Origin: CAZBEL01 sp964628055
GTDB taxonomy: Bacteria > Fidelibacterota > Marinisomatia > Marinisomatales > TCS56
Direction of reading: 5' to 3'
Assembly: GCA_964628055.1 (NCBI GenBank)
Contig: CAZVNL010000011.1
Location: 1 to 61,333, forward strand
DNA length: 61,333 bases
Below are positions 54,079 to 61,333 of this stretch, one piece after another. Within the stretch, counting starts at the first letter, position 1. The number at the start of each line of letters is the position of its first letter. The notes under the pieces were generated by a model. The model was not told the DNA's origin. It saw only the letters and a list, made by a program, of their open reading frames with translations, and did not search any database. The position numbers and the translations under genes were made by a program.

Positions 54079-54806
54079 TCAGGCTCCTGTTGCAGAAAGC
54101 GGCGAACGGAATCTGTCTGGGGATGGGTAAGGTTCTCGATACGACCTGCTTCCACCAGTTCTCCGTCAATGAGAAAGGCCACGGATTGGGCAAAGCGTCG
54201 TATTAGAAGGTGGTTATGAGAAACCAGGATGGTTGTGAGATTCAGCGTGTTGTGTAAACGGTGAACCAGGGAAACGATTTTGCGGGCCAGGGGCGGATCC
54301 AGGTTAGCGGTTGGTTCGTCCAAGAGCAGTACCGAGGGATTGTTTAGGAGGGTGCGTGCCAACGCCATCCGTTGTTGTTCCCCCACGGAGAGGGAACGAC
54401 AATCACGAACCAGGGCTTCTTCTTCCAAGCCAATCTTCGCTAACAGTTCGATCAGGTCCCCATCGGGGGGCGGGGGAGAATCCTTATCCCACCGATAAGG
54501 GAGCAACAAGTTATGGCGCACTGTCCCCGGGATCAGGGCCGCCTGTTGAAAGACCATTCCCACTTCCTGGCGCAGGGTCCGTACGGGGCATCTCTCTAAA
54601 GGTTCCCCGCGATAAAGAATATTCCCTGCGGTGGGGCTCAGCAGTCCATTGAACATTCGCAACAGGGTTGATTTCCCCGAACCGGAAGGTCCTAAAATAG
54701 CTAAAAATGATCCCAAGGAGATCGTAAGAGAAACGTTTTTTAAAATGGGTACACCGTTGGCTGAATAACCAACTTCTTTTAGCTCAAACAAGGGGGATGG
54801 GAACAT
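54075..54806 (-). CDS. FetA-like ABC transporter ATPase
   Basis: The 243-residue protein has Walker A GPSGSGKST, the signature LSVGEQQRMALAR and Walker B VLLLDEPTANLD. It pairs with the adjacent UPF0014 permease as a likely metal exporter, by analogy with FetAB. Specificity cannot be read from the sequence. Confidence 0.88.
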   Translation of the reverse strand: MFPSPLFELKEVGYSANGVPILKNVSLTISLGSFLAILGPSGSGKSTLLRMFNGLLSPTAGNILYRGEPLERCPVRTLRQEVGMVFQQAALIPGTVRHNLLLPYRWDKDSPPPPDGDLIELLAKIGLEEEALVRDCRSLSVGEQQRMALARTLLNNPSVLLLDEPTANLDPPLARKIVSLVHRLHNTLNLTTILVSHNHLLIRRFAQSVAFLIDGELVEAGRIENLTHPQTDSVRRFLQQEPE

Positions 54807-54877
54807 GGTAAAAAATACGGCTTATCGCGGGAACATGAAGGGAGAATAATTTGGCGCTAGAGTCCTTCGAAGCGGGG

Positions 54878-55195
54878 TTACTCAGCGAGGGTTTTTAGCA
54901 GATCGCCAGTAAAGATTCCACTATCGTGGCCGTCACCCCAGATGGGGCGCAGCCCATAGTAGCCCACCTTCTCCAGGGCCACCAATCGATAACTATAGGC
55001 TGTTTTCTCTTTCTGTGGGCCACGGTATACGTTCCCAAATACATCGGTCTCCCCGGCGCAAACGGCACAGGGACAGTAATCGCGCAATTTCTTTAATGGC
55101 ACCATTCCCTCTGCGCCATTGCTCCACTTTACCAATACCATATCATTCACCACGTCGATTGTAACAATACTCAGGCCCGAACCGGTAGCGTTCAT
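54878..55195 (-). CDS. DUF971-family protein
   Basis: The 105-residue protein matches the DUF971 domain, seen also at the N-terminus of gamma-butyrobetaine hydroxylases. It has a YCPCAVC metal-binding-like motif and ends with IWGDGHDSGIFTGDLL. In other genomes it is often near Fe-S assembly or Mrp/ApbC genes; here it precedes the FetAB-like exporter by 71 bases, which would fit a metal-related role. Function is unproven. Confidence 0.8.
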   Translation of the reverse strand: MNATGSGLSIVTIDVVNDMVLVKWSNGAEGMVPLKKLRDYCPCAVCAGETDVFGNVYRGPQKEKTAYSYRLVALEKVGYYGLRPIWGDGHDSGIFTGDLLKTLAE

Positions 55196-55308
55196 CTTGT
55201 TGATTCCCTATTTCCCACCCTGTAAATTCGCTGGCCTGCTAACAGACAACAACAGTTATTTTGGAAACTGAATAACAAATCAGCTACGCCGGATAAAATA
55301 TAAACGCA

Positions 55309-56403
55309 GTGAATGCAGACAGATTGAAGAATTACTCCGTGGCTAAACAACGCTCCAACATTCACTTACACCGTTTAATTTCTGGATTAACCATTCTCCT
55401 TTTTGTATTTCCTCTTTATAGCCAAAGTTCAAAGTTTCACTTTAAAATTCCTGATTTTGTTTCCGATACGCTGACCATCGATTTCCCCGTCGATTCTTTG
55501 CCAGGCGGTACTTCAGTGAGAATCCGGGCAACAGATGTCCGGCCGGTTCCGGGGAATCTGCTGACCATCCAGCAAACGAAGGTCTGGAAAGTCATTCCGG
55601 TGGATCAATTCGTCACAACCGCCCGGCCTCTGGCATCCTTACTGGACGAACAATTCCAAAAGGACAGCCTGCAATTCCACGGAACATTGCGCCTGGTGCA
55701 GTTCCATTTATGGACCGACATGAAGCCTGTCTTCGAGAAAGGCCGCCGGATCAACGCGTACACAATCCTGGTTGATTCCACCGGGAAAACAATCGGAGAC
55801 TGGCTCTGGCAAATCAGCGGTAAAAAGCAGCGAAAAGAAAAGGACAAACAGGTCATTCAGCGGTTGGTGAACGAATGGTGTCAGGAACAATCAGCAGCTA
55901 TTCGGGACAAAACCTGGTCAACCGAACTTTACCCGTACTTGTACCGGCGGCAGCTCCTGACCTGGATGAATGTCATTTATTTTACAGACGGTTATTCGTT
56001 GGACGGACACCTGACCCTGGACTTCCCACCCGGTCGGGAGTCCCGATGGATTCGTGGGTCCACCGGGCTCTATTATCGAAAAGGCGCCCATCATGAATCG
56101 ATCGGGTTCACGGGTGCTAATCAGACCCGGTATAAACGATTCAATCGGCATTTGATTGGCTGGATCAGCGGTACATACCGGTTTGGATTCAATAATTTTG
56201 AGCGATCAACCTTTCCTCATCTGAATAGCAGGAATTTGATCTTCCTGCAGTTGGCGGCTCAGGCTTCGCTGGAATACCACCCGGTCTATCACAAAGGCCT
56301 GTACGCCGGGATCGGGATTTTCCAGGGCATGACTATCCTCCCTGACATCCTTGATCCATTCGAAACCGGACTGTCTATGACGTTGGGAGTCGCGTTGCCA
56401 TGA
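55309..56403 (+). CDS. Exported protein of unknown function upstream of a TonB receptor
   Basis: The 364-residue protein has a hydrophobic stretch near residues 26-39 (SGLTILLFVFPLYSQS), consistent with a signal peptide after a long, basic N-region. The C-terminal half is predicted beta-rich. I do not recognise a family. The frame starts at GTG and the true start is uncertain. Its stop overlaps the receptor ATG by four bases, so it is probably part of the same outer-membrane system. Confidence 0.6.
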   Translation: MNADRLKNYSVAKQRSNIHLHRLISGLTILLFVFPLYSQSSKFHFKIPDFVSDTLTIDFPVDSLPGGTSVRIRATDVRPVPGNLLTIQQTKVWKVIPVDQFVTTARPLASLLDEQFQKDSLQFHGTLRLVQFHLWTDMKPVFEKGRRINAYTILVDSTGKTIGDWLWQISGKKQRKEKDKQVIQRLVNEWCQEQSAAIRDKTWSTELYPYLYRRQLLTWMNVIYFTDGYSLDGHLTLDFPPGRESRWIRGSTGLYYRKGAHHESIGFTGANQTRYKRFNRHLIGWISGTYRFGFNNFERSTFPHLNSRNLIFLQLAAQASLEYHPVYHKGLYAGIGIFQGMTILPDILDPFETGLSMTLGVALP

Positions 56404-58715
56404 AGCGGTTCGGGCTTTTGCTATTGCTTTTCCCGCTTTTACCGCTGACGGCCGGCGACGTGTCCGGCATCGTCGTGGACGGAAAAACAGGCGAGAGCAT
56501 TCCCGGGGTCAACGTGATTCTTTCGGGAACCGATAAGGGAGCGGCAACCAACATGGACGGTTTTTTCATTATTCGCGAAGTGAAACCCCGGACGATAAAA
56601 CTCCTCATTTCGCACATCGCCTATAAAGACACGCTCTATTCGGTGACCGTAACCGAAGCGGACGAATATCTGGGTCGGATCCCGCTCAACCCGGCACCTA
56701 TCTCCGCCAAGGCGATTGATGTCACTGCCGCACGGTCAACGATTATCCACAAAGAAACGGATATTTCCAGTCTGGAAGTGGATCCGGTGGTGTTGCGGGA
56801 GATGCCCCAATTCAACAAGGATGTGTTTAAGCTGATCCAGTATTCGCCCAGTGTCACCATTTCCGATCCCTTATCGCCGCAGTATTACGTTCGGGGCAGC
56901 GACCCCGGCGAAAACCTGGTCCAACTTGACGGCATGACCATTTACAATCCACAGCATTTCATGGCGTCCAATGCGATCTTCAATCCTTACGCGATCAAGA
57001 ACATTGAAATGCTGGTGGGCGGTTTCGATGCCGAATACGGCGGACGCAATGCATCCATCATGAACATCACCACCCGGGAAGGACACCATTCGGAAACGCA
57101 TGGCGAATTCCGGCCGTCTTCCTCCGGATTTACCGGAGCCGTTGAATTTCCGATCCGGGGCGGAACAGCCATGCTTTCCGGGCGGGCGCTTACGGACCTT
57201 GTTACGCGTGTCTTTATGAACTCACCCAATGTGATGATGGATTTCAATGGCGCTTACCGCACACATATCGGAAAAACCAATCTGCGTTTTTCCGGCTTTT
57301 ACGCCCGCGATTACATGAACTACAATATCGACAATCTGCTGGTGTTTTTCCCGCTCGGATTGTTCGACACCTTCGAAGAAGGGTTTATCACCAATACGAC
57401 CAATCGGGCTTTTGGGCTAAAGATGTCCACCCTTCTCCAGCCAGATCTATTGCTGGAGGCACATGTGTATCATTCCGGTTCTACGGTGGACAATAACACC
57501 TACTTTGGATATTCGGTTAAGGACACAACCGGCAATCTGGATGTGGCGCTGGATTTCCGCACCCGGATCGAGAACAGCATTTCCGACAATACCGCCAAGG
57601 CCGATCTGGTGTGGTACATTTTTGGTCATCAGAGTCTGAAACTGGGGACGGAGATCAACCAACTGGATTTTGCCAATCAATTGGGACGGCAGGACGGTCC
57701 GCCGGCACCCATAAAAAACCAGGAACAATTGCAGGCTTTCTTTGTCCAGGATGAAATCGAAATGGGTCCGGCCATCCTGAAATTGGGACTGCGCCAATCC
57801 CGCTCGCTTTCGCGAACGAACTGGACCACCGAACCGCGAATTTCGTTTCGTCTCAAATTCGGAGAAACAGTCCTGAAAGCCGCCTACGGACATTATGTCC
57901 AGTATCTCACCACCATGGATTCCAAAGGAGACGAATTCGTTCAATTTTTGGATTACTACAATTCGCTGGGCGACCTGAAACCGATTAGCAGTGTACACCA
58001 TATTGTGGGAATCGAGGGGAAGCTATTGCCGCGTCTGGATTATTCGGTCACGGCTTACTATAAAGATTTGGAAAGACTGTATCGGAGCACTTACAACAGC
58101 AATTGGCTGGCGGATCAAAGCGGTTCATTGATCGAAGCCGGAAGCGGCAAAGCTTACGGATTCGAAGTGGTGGTGAAGGGCGAAGCCGGCCGCTTTTCGG
58201 GCTGGACCAGTTATTCCTGGTCCCGGGGACTGCGCAGCTATCCATCGATCCTGGATGGCAAGGAAGTTCTTTTTGACGGCGACCAACCCCACAATCTAAA
58301 GAGCGTGCTTATGTACAAACTGACGCCGGACATCACCGCCAGCAGTACCTTCCAGTTTACCTCCGGTTTCCCGCGAACCTGGGAAACGGGACAAGTAATG
58401 CAATACAGCTATAATCCGTTAAACAACAATCTAGGCGTTTATCCCACTTCCATTACACCGGAACGAAACAATGTGCGCTACCCGCCGCGGATGGTATGGG
58501 ACATCGGCTGGAAAAAACAACTGCGTACCGGTTTCGGCCATGACCTGGCCGAATATCTGGGCGGCCTGAAAGCCGAATACACCATGACCATCCGGAATGT
58601 GCTCTTCCTGCACCGAAATCCCATTTACTATTTCTACATACCGAATTATGGTTATTACGGTTTTGACTCTGAATATTTGCCATCCATTTCTGCCGGGTAT
58701 ACCATTACGTTTTGA
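56400..58715 (+). CDS. TonB-dependent receptor with carboxypeptidase-like N-terminal domain
   Basis: The 771-residue outer-membrane protein begins with a signal peptide (LLLLLFPLLPLTAG). A CarboxypepD_reg-like domain follows (GIVVDGKTGESIPGVNVILS, DGFFIIREV). The plug domain has YYVRGSDPGENLVQLDGMTIYNP and FDAEYGGRNASIMNITTREG. The rest should be the beta-barrel, ending in a C-terminal aromatic (YTITF). It imports an unknown ligand. The barrel is shorter than in SusC proteins and no SusD is present. Confidence 0.9.
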   Translation: MKRFGLLLLLFPLLPLTAGDVSGIVVDGKTGESIPGVNVILSGTDKGAATNMDGFFIIREVKPRTIKLLISHIAYKDTLYSVTVTEADEYLGRIPLNPAPISAKAIDVTAARSTIIHKETDISSLEVDPVVLREMPQFNKDVFKLIQYSPSVTISDPLSPQYYVRGSDPGENLVQLDGMTIYNPQHFMASNAIFNPYAIKNIEMLVGGFDAEYGGRNASIMNITTREGHHSETHGEFRPSSSGFTGAVEFPIRGGTAMLSGRALTDLVTRVFMNSPNVMMDFNGAYRTHIGKTNLRFSGFYARDYMNYNIDNLLVFFPLGLFDTFEEGFITNTTNRAFGLKMSTLLQPDLLLEAHVYHSGSTVDNNTYFGYSVKDTTGNLDVALDFRTRIENSISDNTAKADLVWYIFGHQSLKLGTEINQLDFANQLGRQDGPPAPIKNQEQLQAFFVQDEIEMGPAILKLGLRQSRSLSRTNWTTEPRISFRLKFGETVLKAAYGHYVQYLTTMDSKGDEFVQFLDYYNSLGDLKPISSVHHIVGIEGKLLPRLDYSVTAYYKDLERLYRSTYNSNWLADQSGSLIEAGSGKAYGFEVVVKGEAGRFSGWTSYSWSRGLRSYPSILDGKEVLFDGDQPHNLKSVLMYKLTPDITASSTFQFTSGFPRTWETGQVMQYSYNPLNNNLGVYPTSITPERNNVRYPPRMVWDIGWKKQLRTGFGHDLAEYLGGLKAEYTMTIRNVLFLHRNPIYYFYIPNYGYYGFDSEYLPSISAGYTITF

Positions 58716-58722
58716 GCCTCAC

Positions 58723-59496
58723 ATGAAATTTGTCAAAATACAGCTCATCCTTCTATTCGCTCTGGTTTTCTGGACCTGTGATTCGCCCTTTGCACCGGGA
58801 CCAATGCCCACAGAATTGATCTCCACAGAATATGTGAAAAGTCTGAATATATTCGGAGTACTCCGATGGGACGGCACGCCGGGAAGTTCGTTTGTGCATG
58901 TGGAGCGCACTATGACCACGGAAGAGATTTATACCTTCGAAACCGATCCGGCAATAACCGATGCCCTGGTTCTGGTGACTGATCTGGATTCTTCCGGCGA
59001 TTCGGTGTGGACTTTTATCCCTTCGGCGGATACCACTCAAAACGGTTTTTACCGGGACAGCACCTTTGTTCCGGTTCCTGGACACCGGTATGCGCTGTAC
59101 GTATCAGCGCCAGAGTTGCCGACATTAACCGATACCGTAAGCATGCCGCTTTTACCGGTGATCAACGGACTAAACCAATCAGACAGAAAAGTGATACTCA
59201 ATCTTGTGGGATCGGAAACAATTGCAGAATATGAGGTTTACCTGCAGCTCGTCGATCGAACGGTAGAAAAACGTGTGGCCGCTGCCAATGGAGAGGCCAT
59301 ACCGGTGCAGTTCGAATGGTCGTCCGGTGAAACACCGATTGCCCTCACCATCGCCGGACTGGATGAAAACCTGGTGAGTTACGGGAGCAGCAGCATGTCT
59401 TTCATTCCCAATACTTTTCACGAAGATGCCTCTACGGTGACCGGAGGTTACGGTTGTTTTGGAGCGGTTTCGGTGATTACGGTGCCGTTGAATTAA
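58723..59496 (+). CDS. DUF4249-like lipoprotein partner of the TonB receptor
   Basis: The 257-residue protein has a signal peptide ending in VFWTCDSPF, so lipidation at that Cys is likely. The body resembles DUF4249-type surface lipoproteins found next to TonB receptors, with a fold rich in short strands and an EYEVYLQLVD segment. I rate the family match as tentative. It starts seven bases after the receptor stop. The longer frame to 58597 lies inside the receptor gene. It ends two bases from the convergent ATPase gene. Confidence 0.65.
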   Translation: MKFVKIQLILLFALVFWTCDSPFAPGPMPTELISTEYVKSLNIFGVLRWDGTPGSSFVHVERTMTTEEIYTFETDPAITDALVLVTDLDSSGDSVWTFIPSADTTQNGFYRDSTFVPVPGHRYALYVSAPELPTLTDTVSMPLLPVINGLNQSDRKVILNLVGSETIAEYEVYLQLVDRTVEKRVAAANGEAIPVQFEWSSGETPIALTIAGLDENLVSYGSSSMSFIPNTFHEDASTVTGGYGCFGAVSVITVPLN

Positions 59497-59498
59497 GG

Positions 59499-60797
59499 CT
59501 AAATACCGACCAAAGCACTGGCATATAACGGAAGATTAACAAAATCATCAGACTGGATGAGATTTCGCGGGGATGTCCGATAAATCCTTTCCGGACTGTA
59601 TTTCTTTGAATAACTCCTTAAACTTTTAAGATTTCGGTTTAATCCACTCTTAACCTCTAAAGGTAAAATTCTATCCTCTTCCTGGATAACAAAATCCACT
59701 TCTGCAGCGTATCCGGAAGTCCAATAGTACAAGTCTGATTCACCGTGTGCTACCAATTCCTGGGCAACCGCATTTTCGATGAACGCTCCGTTATATTGAC
59801 TGAACAATTCATTACCTTTTACAATGACGCTCGACGATACCTTTAACATTGCGGACAATAAACCCGTATCATGCATATACACTTTAAACCTGGTATGATC
59901 AGCATAACCGGATAAAGGCAATTTCGGTGTGCTGACGTTGTAAGCAAGATGAATTAACCCGGCATTTTTCAACCAATCAATCGTCTGAGCATAAGTTGAG
60001 GCTCGTGAATTTTTCCGAACATCACCGTATTTAAATTTCTTATTCTCTTTTGCAAGTTGGGAAGGAATGGAATGCCAAACCTCGGAAGTTTTTATCGCCT
60101 GGGTTGAATTAGTATACTTTGAAAAATCCTGTTGATATGCGTCCAAAATCCTTTCCTGGATTTTCCGAACGGATTTAATATCCTGATGGTCGAGATAATC
60201 CTGTATAACCTCAGGCATGCCGCCCAAATAAAGATATTTTTTATATAGCTCCAGATATTTGGCATGTACTGGTTCTACAAAAGGTTCCGGTTTACGTATT
60301 GAAGACAGTTTTTCAGCCAATATTTTTTCCCCGGATGCGAATAAAAATTCTTCAAATGTCATTGGATAAAGTGTCAGAAACTCGACCTTCCCAACCGGGA
60401 ATGAACTTTGTTTCCCTACGCGAACACCGAGGAGAGACCCGGCAGCAATGATATGGTATTCAGGCGCTTCTTCACAAAAATACTTAAGACTTGTCAGTGC
60501 CTCCGGAGAAATTTGAATTTCATCGAAAAAGATCAGTGTATTCTCGCTTTTGATAGCCTTTCCTATAGTAAGACTAATATTTTCTATCAGTCTGGCTGGA
60601 TTTTTATCACCGATGAACAATTTTCCAAGAGACGGATTTTTCTCAAAATTCAGTAAAACAAAGTCACGATACTCGTTTTTAGCAAATTCAGTCACCAACC
60701 AGGTCTTACCCACTTGACGGGCACCCTGGATAAGCAGCGGCTTTCGATTTTCATCGTTTTTCCACTTAATCAGATCACGATATGCTGATCGTTTCAA
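59499..60797 (-). CDS. AAA-type ATPase with C-terminal DUF4143 domain (second copy)
   Basis: The 432-residue protein has Walker A GARQVGKTW near residues 25-33, Walker B TLIFFDEIQI, the AAGSLLGV segment typical of the family, and a DUF4143 end with EVDFVIQEE and PLEVKSG, a PD-(D/E)XK-like pattern. It is a distant relative of the ATPase at 8853. The start is TTG with GGAG eight bases upstream. That GGAG is part of the first copy of the upstream repeat, so a protein bound there could also block translation. Confidence 0.85.
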   Translation of the reverse strand: MKRSAYRDLIKWKNDENRKPLLIQGARQVGKTWLVTEFAKNEYRDFVLLNFEKNPSLGKLFIGDKNPARLIENISLTIGKAIKSENTLIFFDEIQISPEALTSLKYFCEEAPEYHIIAAGSLLGVRVGKQSSFPVGKVEFLTLYPMTFEEFLFASGEKILAEKLSSIRKPEPFVEPVHAKYLELYKKYLYLGGMPEVIQDYLDHQDIKSVRKIQERILDAYQQDFSKYTNSTQAIKTSEVWHSIPSQLAKENKKFKYGDVRKNSRASTYAQTIDWLKNAGLIHLAYNVSTPKLPLSGYADHTRFKVYMHDTGLLSAMLKVSSSVIVKGNELFSQYNGAFIENAVAQELVAHGESDLYYWTSGYAAEVDFVIQEEDRILPLEVKSGLNRNLKSLRSYSKKYSPERIYRTSPRNLIQSDDFVNLPLYASALVGI

Positions 60798-60799
60798 TA

Positions 60800-60938
60800 T
60801 TTATCTCCCTAAATTCGTCGTGAAAATACAAAATTATCTACTAAAAAGTGTAATTATTTGTTGATTTATCTACCATTTATCGTCATGAGGTATAATATTT
60901 ATGTGCGAAAAATTGTAATTACGTAACTGTTTGTCGTC
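60800..60938 (-). repeat. Phased direct repeats (five, 33/32/33/32 bp apart) upstream of the DUF4143 ATPase
   Basis: TTTATCTAC and variants start at 60800, 60833, 60865, 60898 and 60930. The last copy (TTTGTCGTC) is weakest. Alternate units are more alike: copies 1 and 3 share CGTC and TGA at the same offsets, and copies 2 and 4 share AAAAA and TGTAATTA. The array therefore looks like a degenerate 65-bp tandem duplication of a two-unit block. In the gene direction the unit reads GTAGATAAA, and the first copy includes the GGAG of the ATPase ribosome-binding site. Confidence 0.7.
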
Positions 60939-61063
60939 GATGTTGTTACTTTGAACACAATAGGGCGATTATTGAGTACCACATGTCCCGTTTCGTTCCG
61001 TTTGTTTTAACACTTTATTGGAAAGATAGGCACGGCGTGACATCCATTTTCATTCTCATTCAG

Positions 61064-61092
61064 TTGTTTCCACTAAGCCACTCCCGTAAATT
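61064..61092 (+). promoter_or_regulatory. Candidate tRNA-Val promoter
   Basis: TTGTTT (61064-61069) and TAAATT (61087-61092) are 17 bases apart, and the tRNA starts 25 bases after the -10 box. This fits a short 5' leader. The boxes only partly match the consensus. Confidence 0.4.
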
Positions 61093-61116
61093 CGCGCGTT
61101 CTTTTGAACACTCTAT

Positions 61117-61190
61117 GGGCGATTAGCTCAGTTGGTCAGAGCGCTGTCTTCACACGGCAGAGGTCGGCAGTTCGAGCCTGCCATCGCCCA
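61117..61190 (+). tRNA. tRNA-Val (anticodon CAC)
   Basis: The 74-nt cloverleaf folds fully: acceptor GGGCGAT/ATCGCCC, D-arm GCTC/GAGC, anticodon stem CTGTC/GGCAG with loop TTCACAC, and T-arm GGCAG/CTGCC with loop TTCGAGC. The anticodon at the middle of the loop is CAC, reading GTG. The discriminator base is A, and CCA is not encoded. Confidence 0.95.
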
Positions 61191-61214
61191 CTATCATAAC
61201 GCATGCAGAGTTCG

Positions 61215-61333
61215 TTACGGCTCGACTTCACGGCTGAGAAGTAAATCAATTCCCTTCCCTTCCATCTCCCCCAACGCTCGTTGTGAGTCCCCTTCTTTCA
61301 CGTCCACTCCCCGGATGGCATCAGTCACTACCG
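61215..61333 (-). CDS. pncA: 3' end of a nicotinamidase-like (isochorismatase-fold) gene, partial
   Basis: The leftward frame entering from the right edge gives 38 residues before a TAA. They include VVTDAIRGVDVKEGD and ALGEMEGKGIDLL, which resemble the C-terminus of nicotinamidase (DA-RGVD, then a helix ending before a final strand). It would turn nicotinamide into nicotinate for NAD salvage. Only the end is present, so the assignment is moderate; another cysteine hydrolase of the same fold is possible. Confidence 0.6.
   Translation of the reverse strand, partial: VVTDAIRGVDVKEGDSQRALGEMEGKGIDLLLSREVEP

Larger units (their letters stand above)
60798..61116. other. Gap between the second DUF4143 ATPase and tRNA-Val
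   Basis: This 319-base, AT-rich stretch holds the phased repeats next to the ATPase gene and a likely tRNA promoter at the other end. I see no open frame, hairpin terminator or mobile-element end in the remaining middle part (60950-61060). Confidence 0.5.

Noticed and set aside
61117..61190. tRNA as an integration site of a mobile element
   Set aside because: There is no integrase gene nearby and no second copy of the tRNA 3' end in the window.

Overview
The window looks like a chromosomal segment of a Gram-negative, non-proteobacterial organism. A TonB-dependent receptor with a carboxypeptidase-like N-terminal domain, paired with a small outer-membrane lipoprotein, is a style common in the Bacteroidota/FCB group. 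Signal-peptide lipoproteins, a class II DAHP synthase and a lexA-imuB-dnaE2 cassette are also present. I would guess an uncultured FCB-type lineage (Marinimicrobia, Calditrichota or a relative), but the phylum cannot be fixed by eye.

Region 1 (1-17.1 kb) is purine catabolism. A broken IS30-type transposase lies at the left edge. A leftward block follows, in transcription order: adenine deaminase, xanthine dehydrogenase Mo subunit, an inserted DUF4143 ATPase, SsnA, YgeY, YgeW, two fold-type II PLP enzymes, and the Fe-S and FAD subunits of xanthine dehydrogenase. A divergent rightward trio (YqeC, YqeB, XdhC-type) encodes molybdenum-hydroxylase maturation factors, two of them from families linked to selenium-dependent enzymes. 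This resembles the uricase-independent purine/urate degradation clusters of anaerobes, but without a recognisable ygeX or ygfK.

Region 2 (17.1-27.1 kb) is a reductive pyrimidine pathway. Cytosine deaminase is rightward. A leftward operon holds malonate/methylmalonate semialdehyde dehydrogenase, an NCS2 nucleobase permease, dihydropyrimidinase, beta-ureidopropionase, a class III aminotransferase, and PreT/PreA. Together they would take cytosine or uracil to beta-alanine, malonate semialdehyde and acetyl-CoA. The dehydrogenase gene has no standard start codon and may begin at AUC.

Region 3 (28.4-42.8 kb) is a 16-gene aromatic supra-operon: chorismate mutase, then a leader peptide with W-A-W-Y-Y-Y and an intrinsic terminator, then trpEGDCFBA, tyrA, class II DAHP synthase, aroA, aroE, aroC, aroK, aroB and aroQ. 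The leader appears to be an attenuator reading both Trp and Tyr.

Region 4 (42.8-55.2 kb) holds an N-acetylmuramoyl-L-alanine amidase, a CBS-domain protein, a small lipoprotein, the mutagenic SOS cassette lexA-imuB-dnaE2 with a direct-repeat candidate operator, a DUF3228 gene, gpmI, a FetAB-like ABC exporter and a DUF971 protein.

Region 5 (55.3-61.3 kb) holds an exported protein, TonB receptor and lipoprotein module, a second DUF4143 ATPase, tRNA-Val(CAC), and the 3' end of a nicotinamidase-like gene. Both DUF4143 ATPase genes are preceded by short direct repeats spaced at about 32 bp (exactly 32 bp in one case, alternating 33/32 in the other), a shared architecture built from different repeat sequences.
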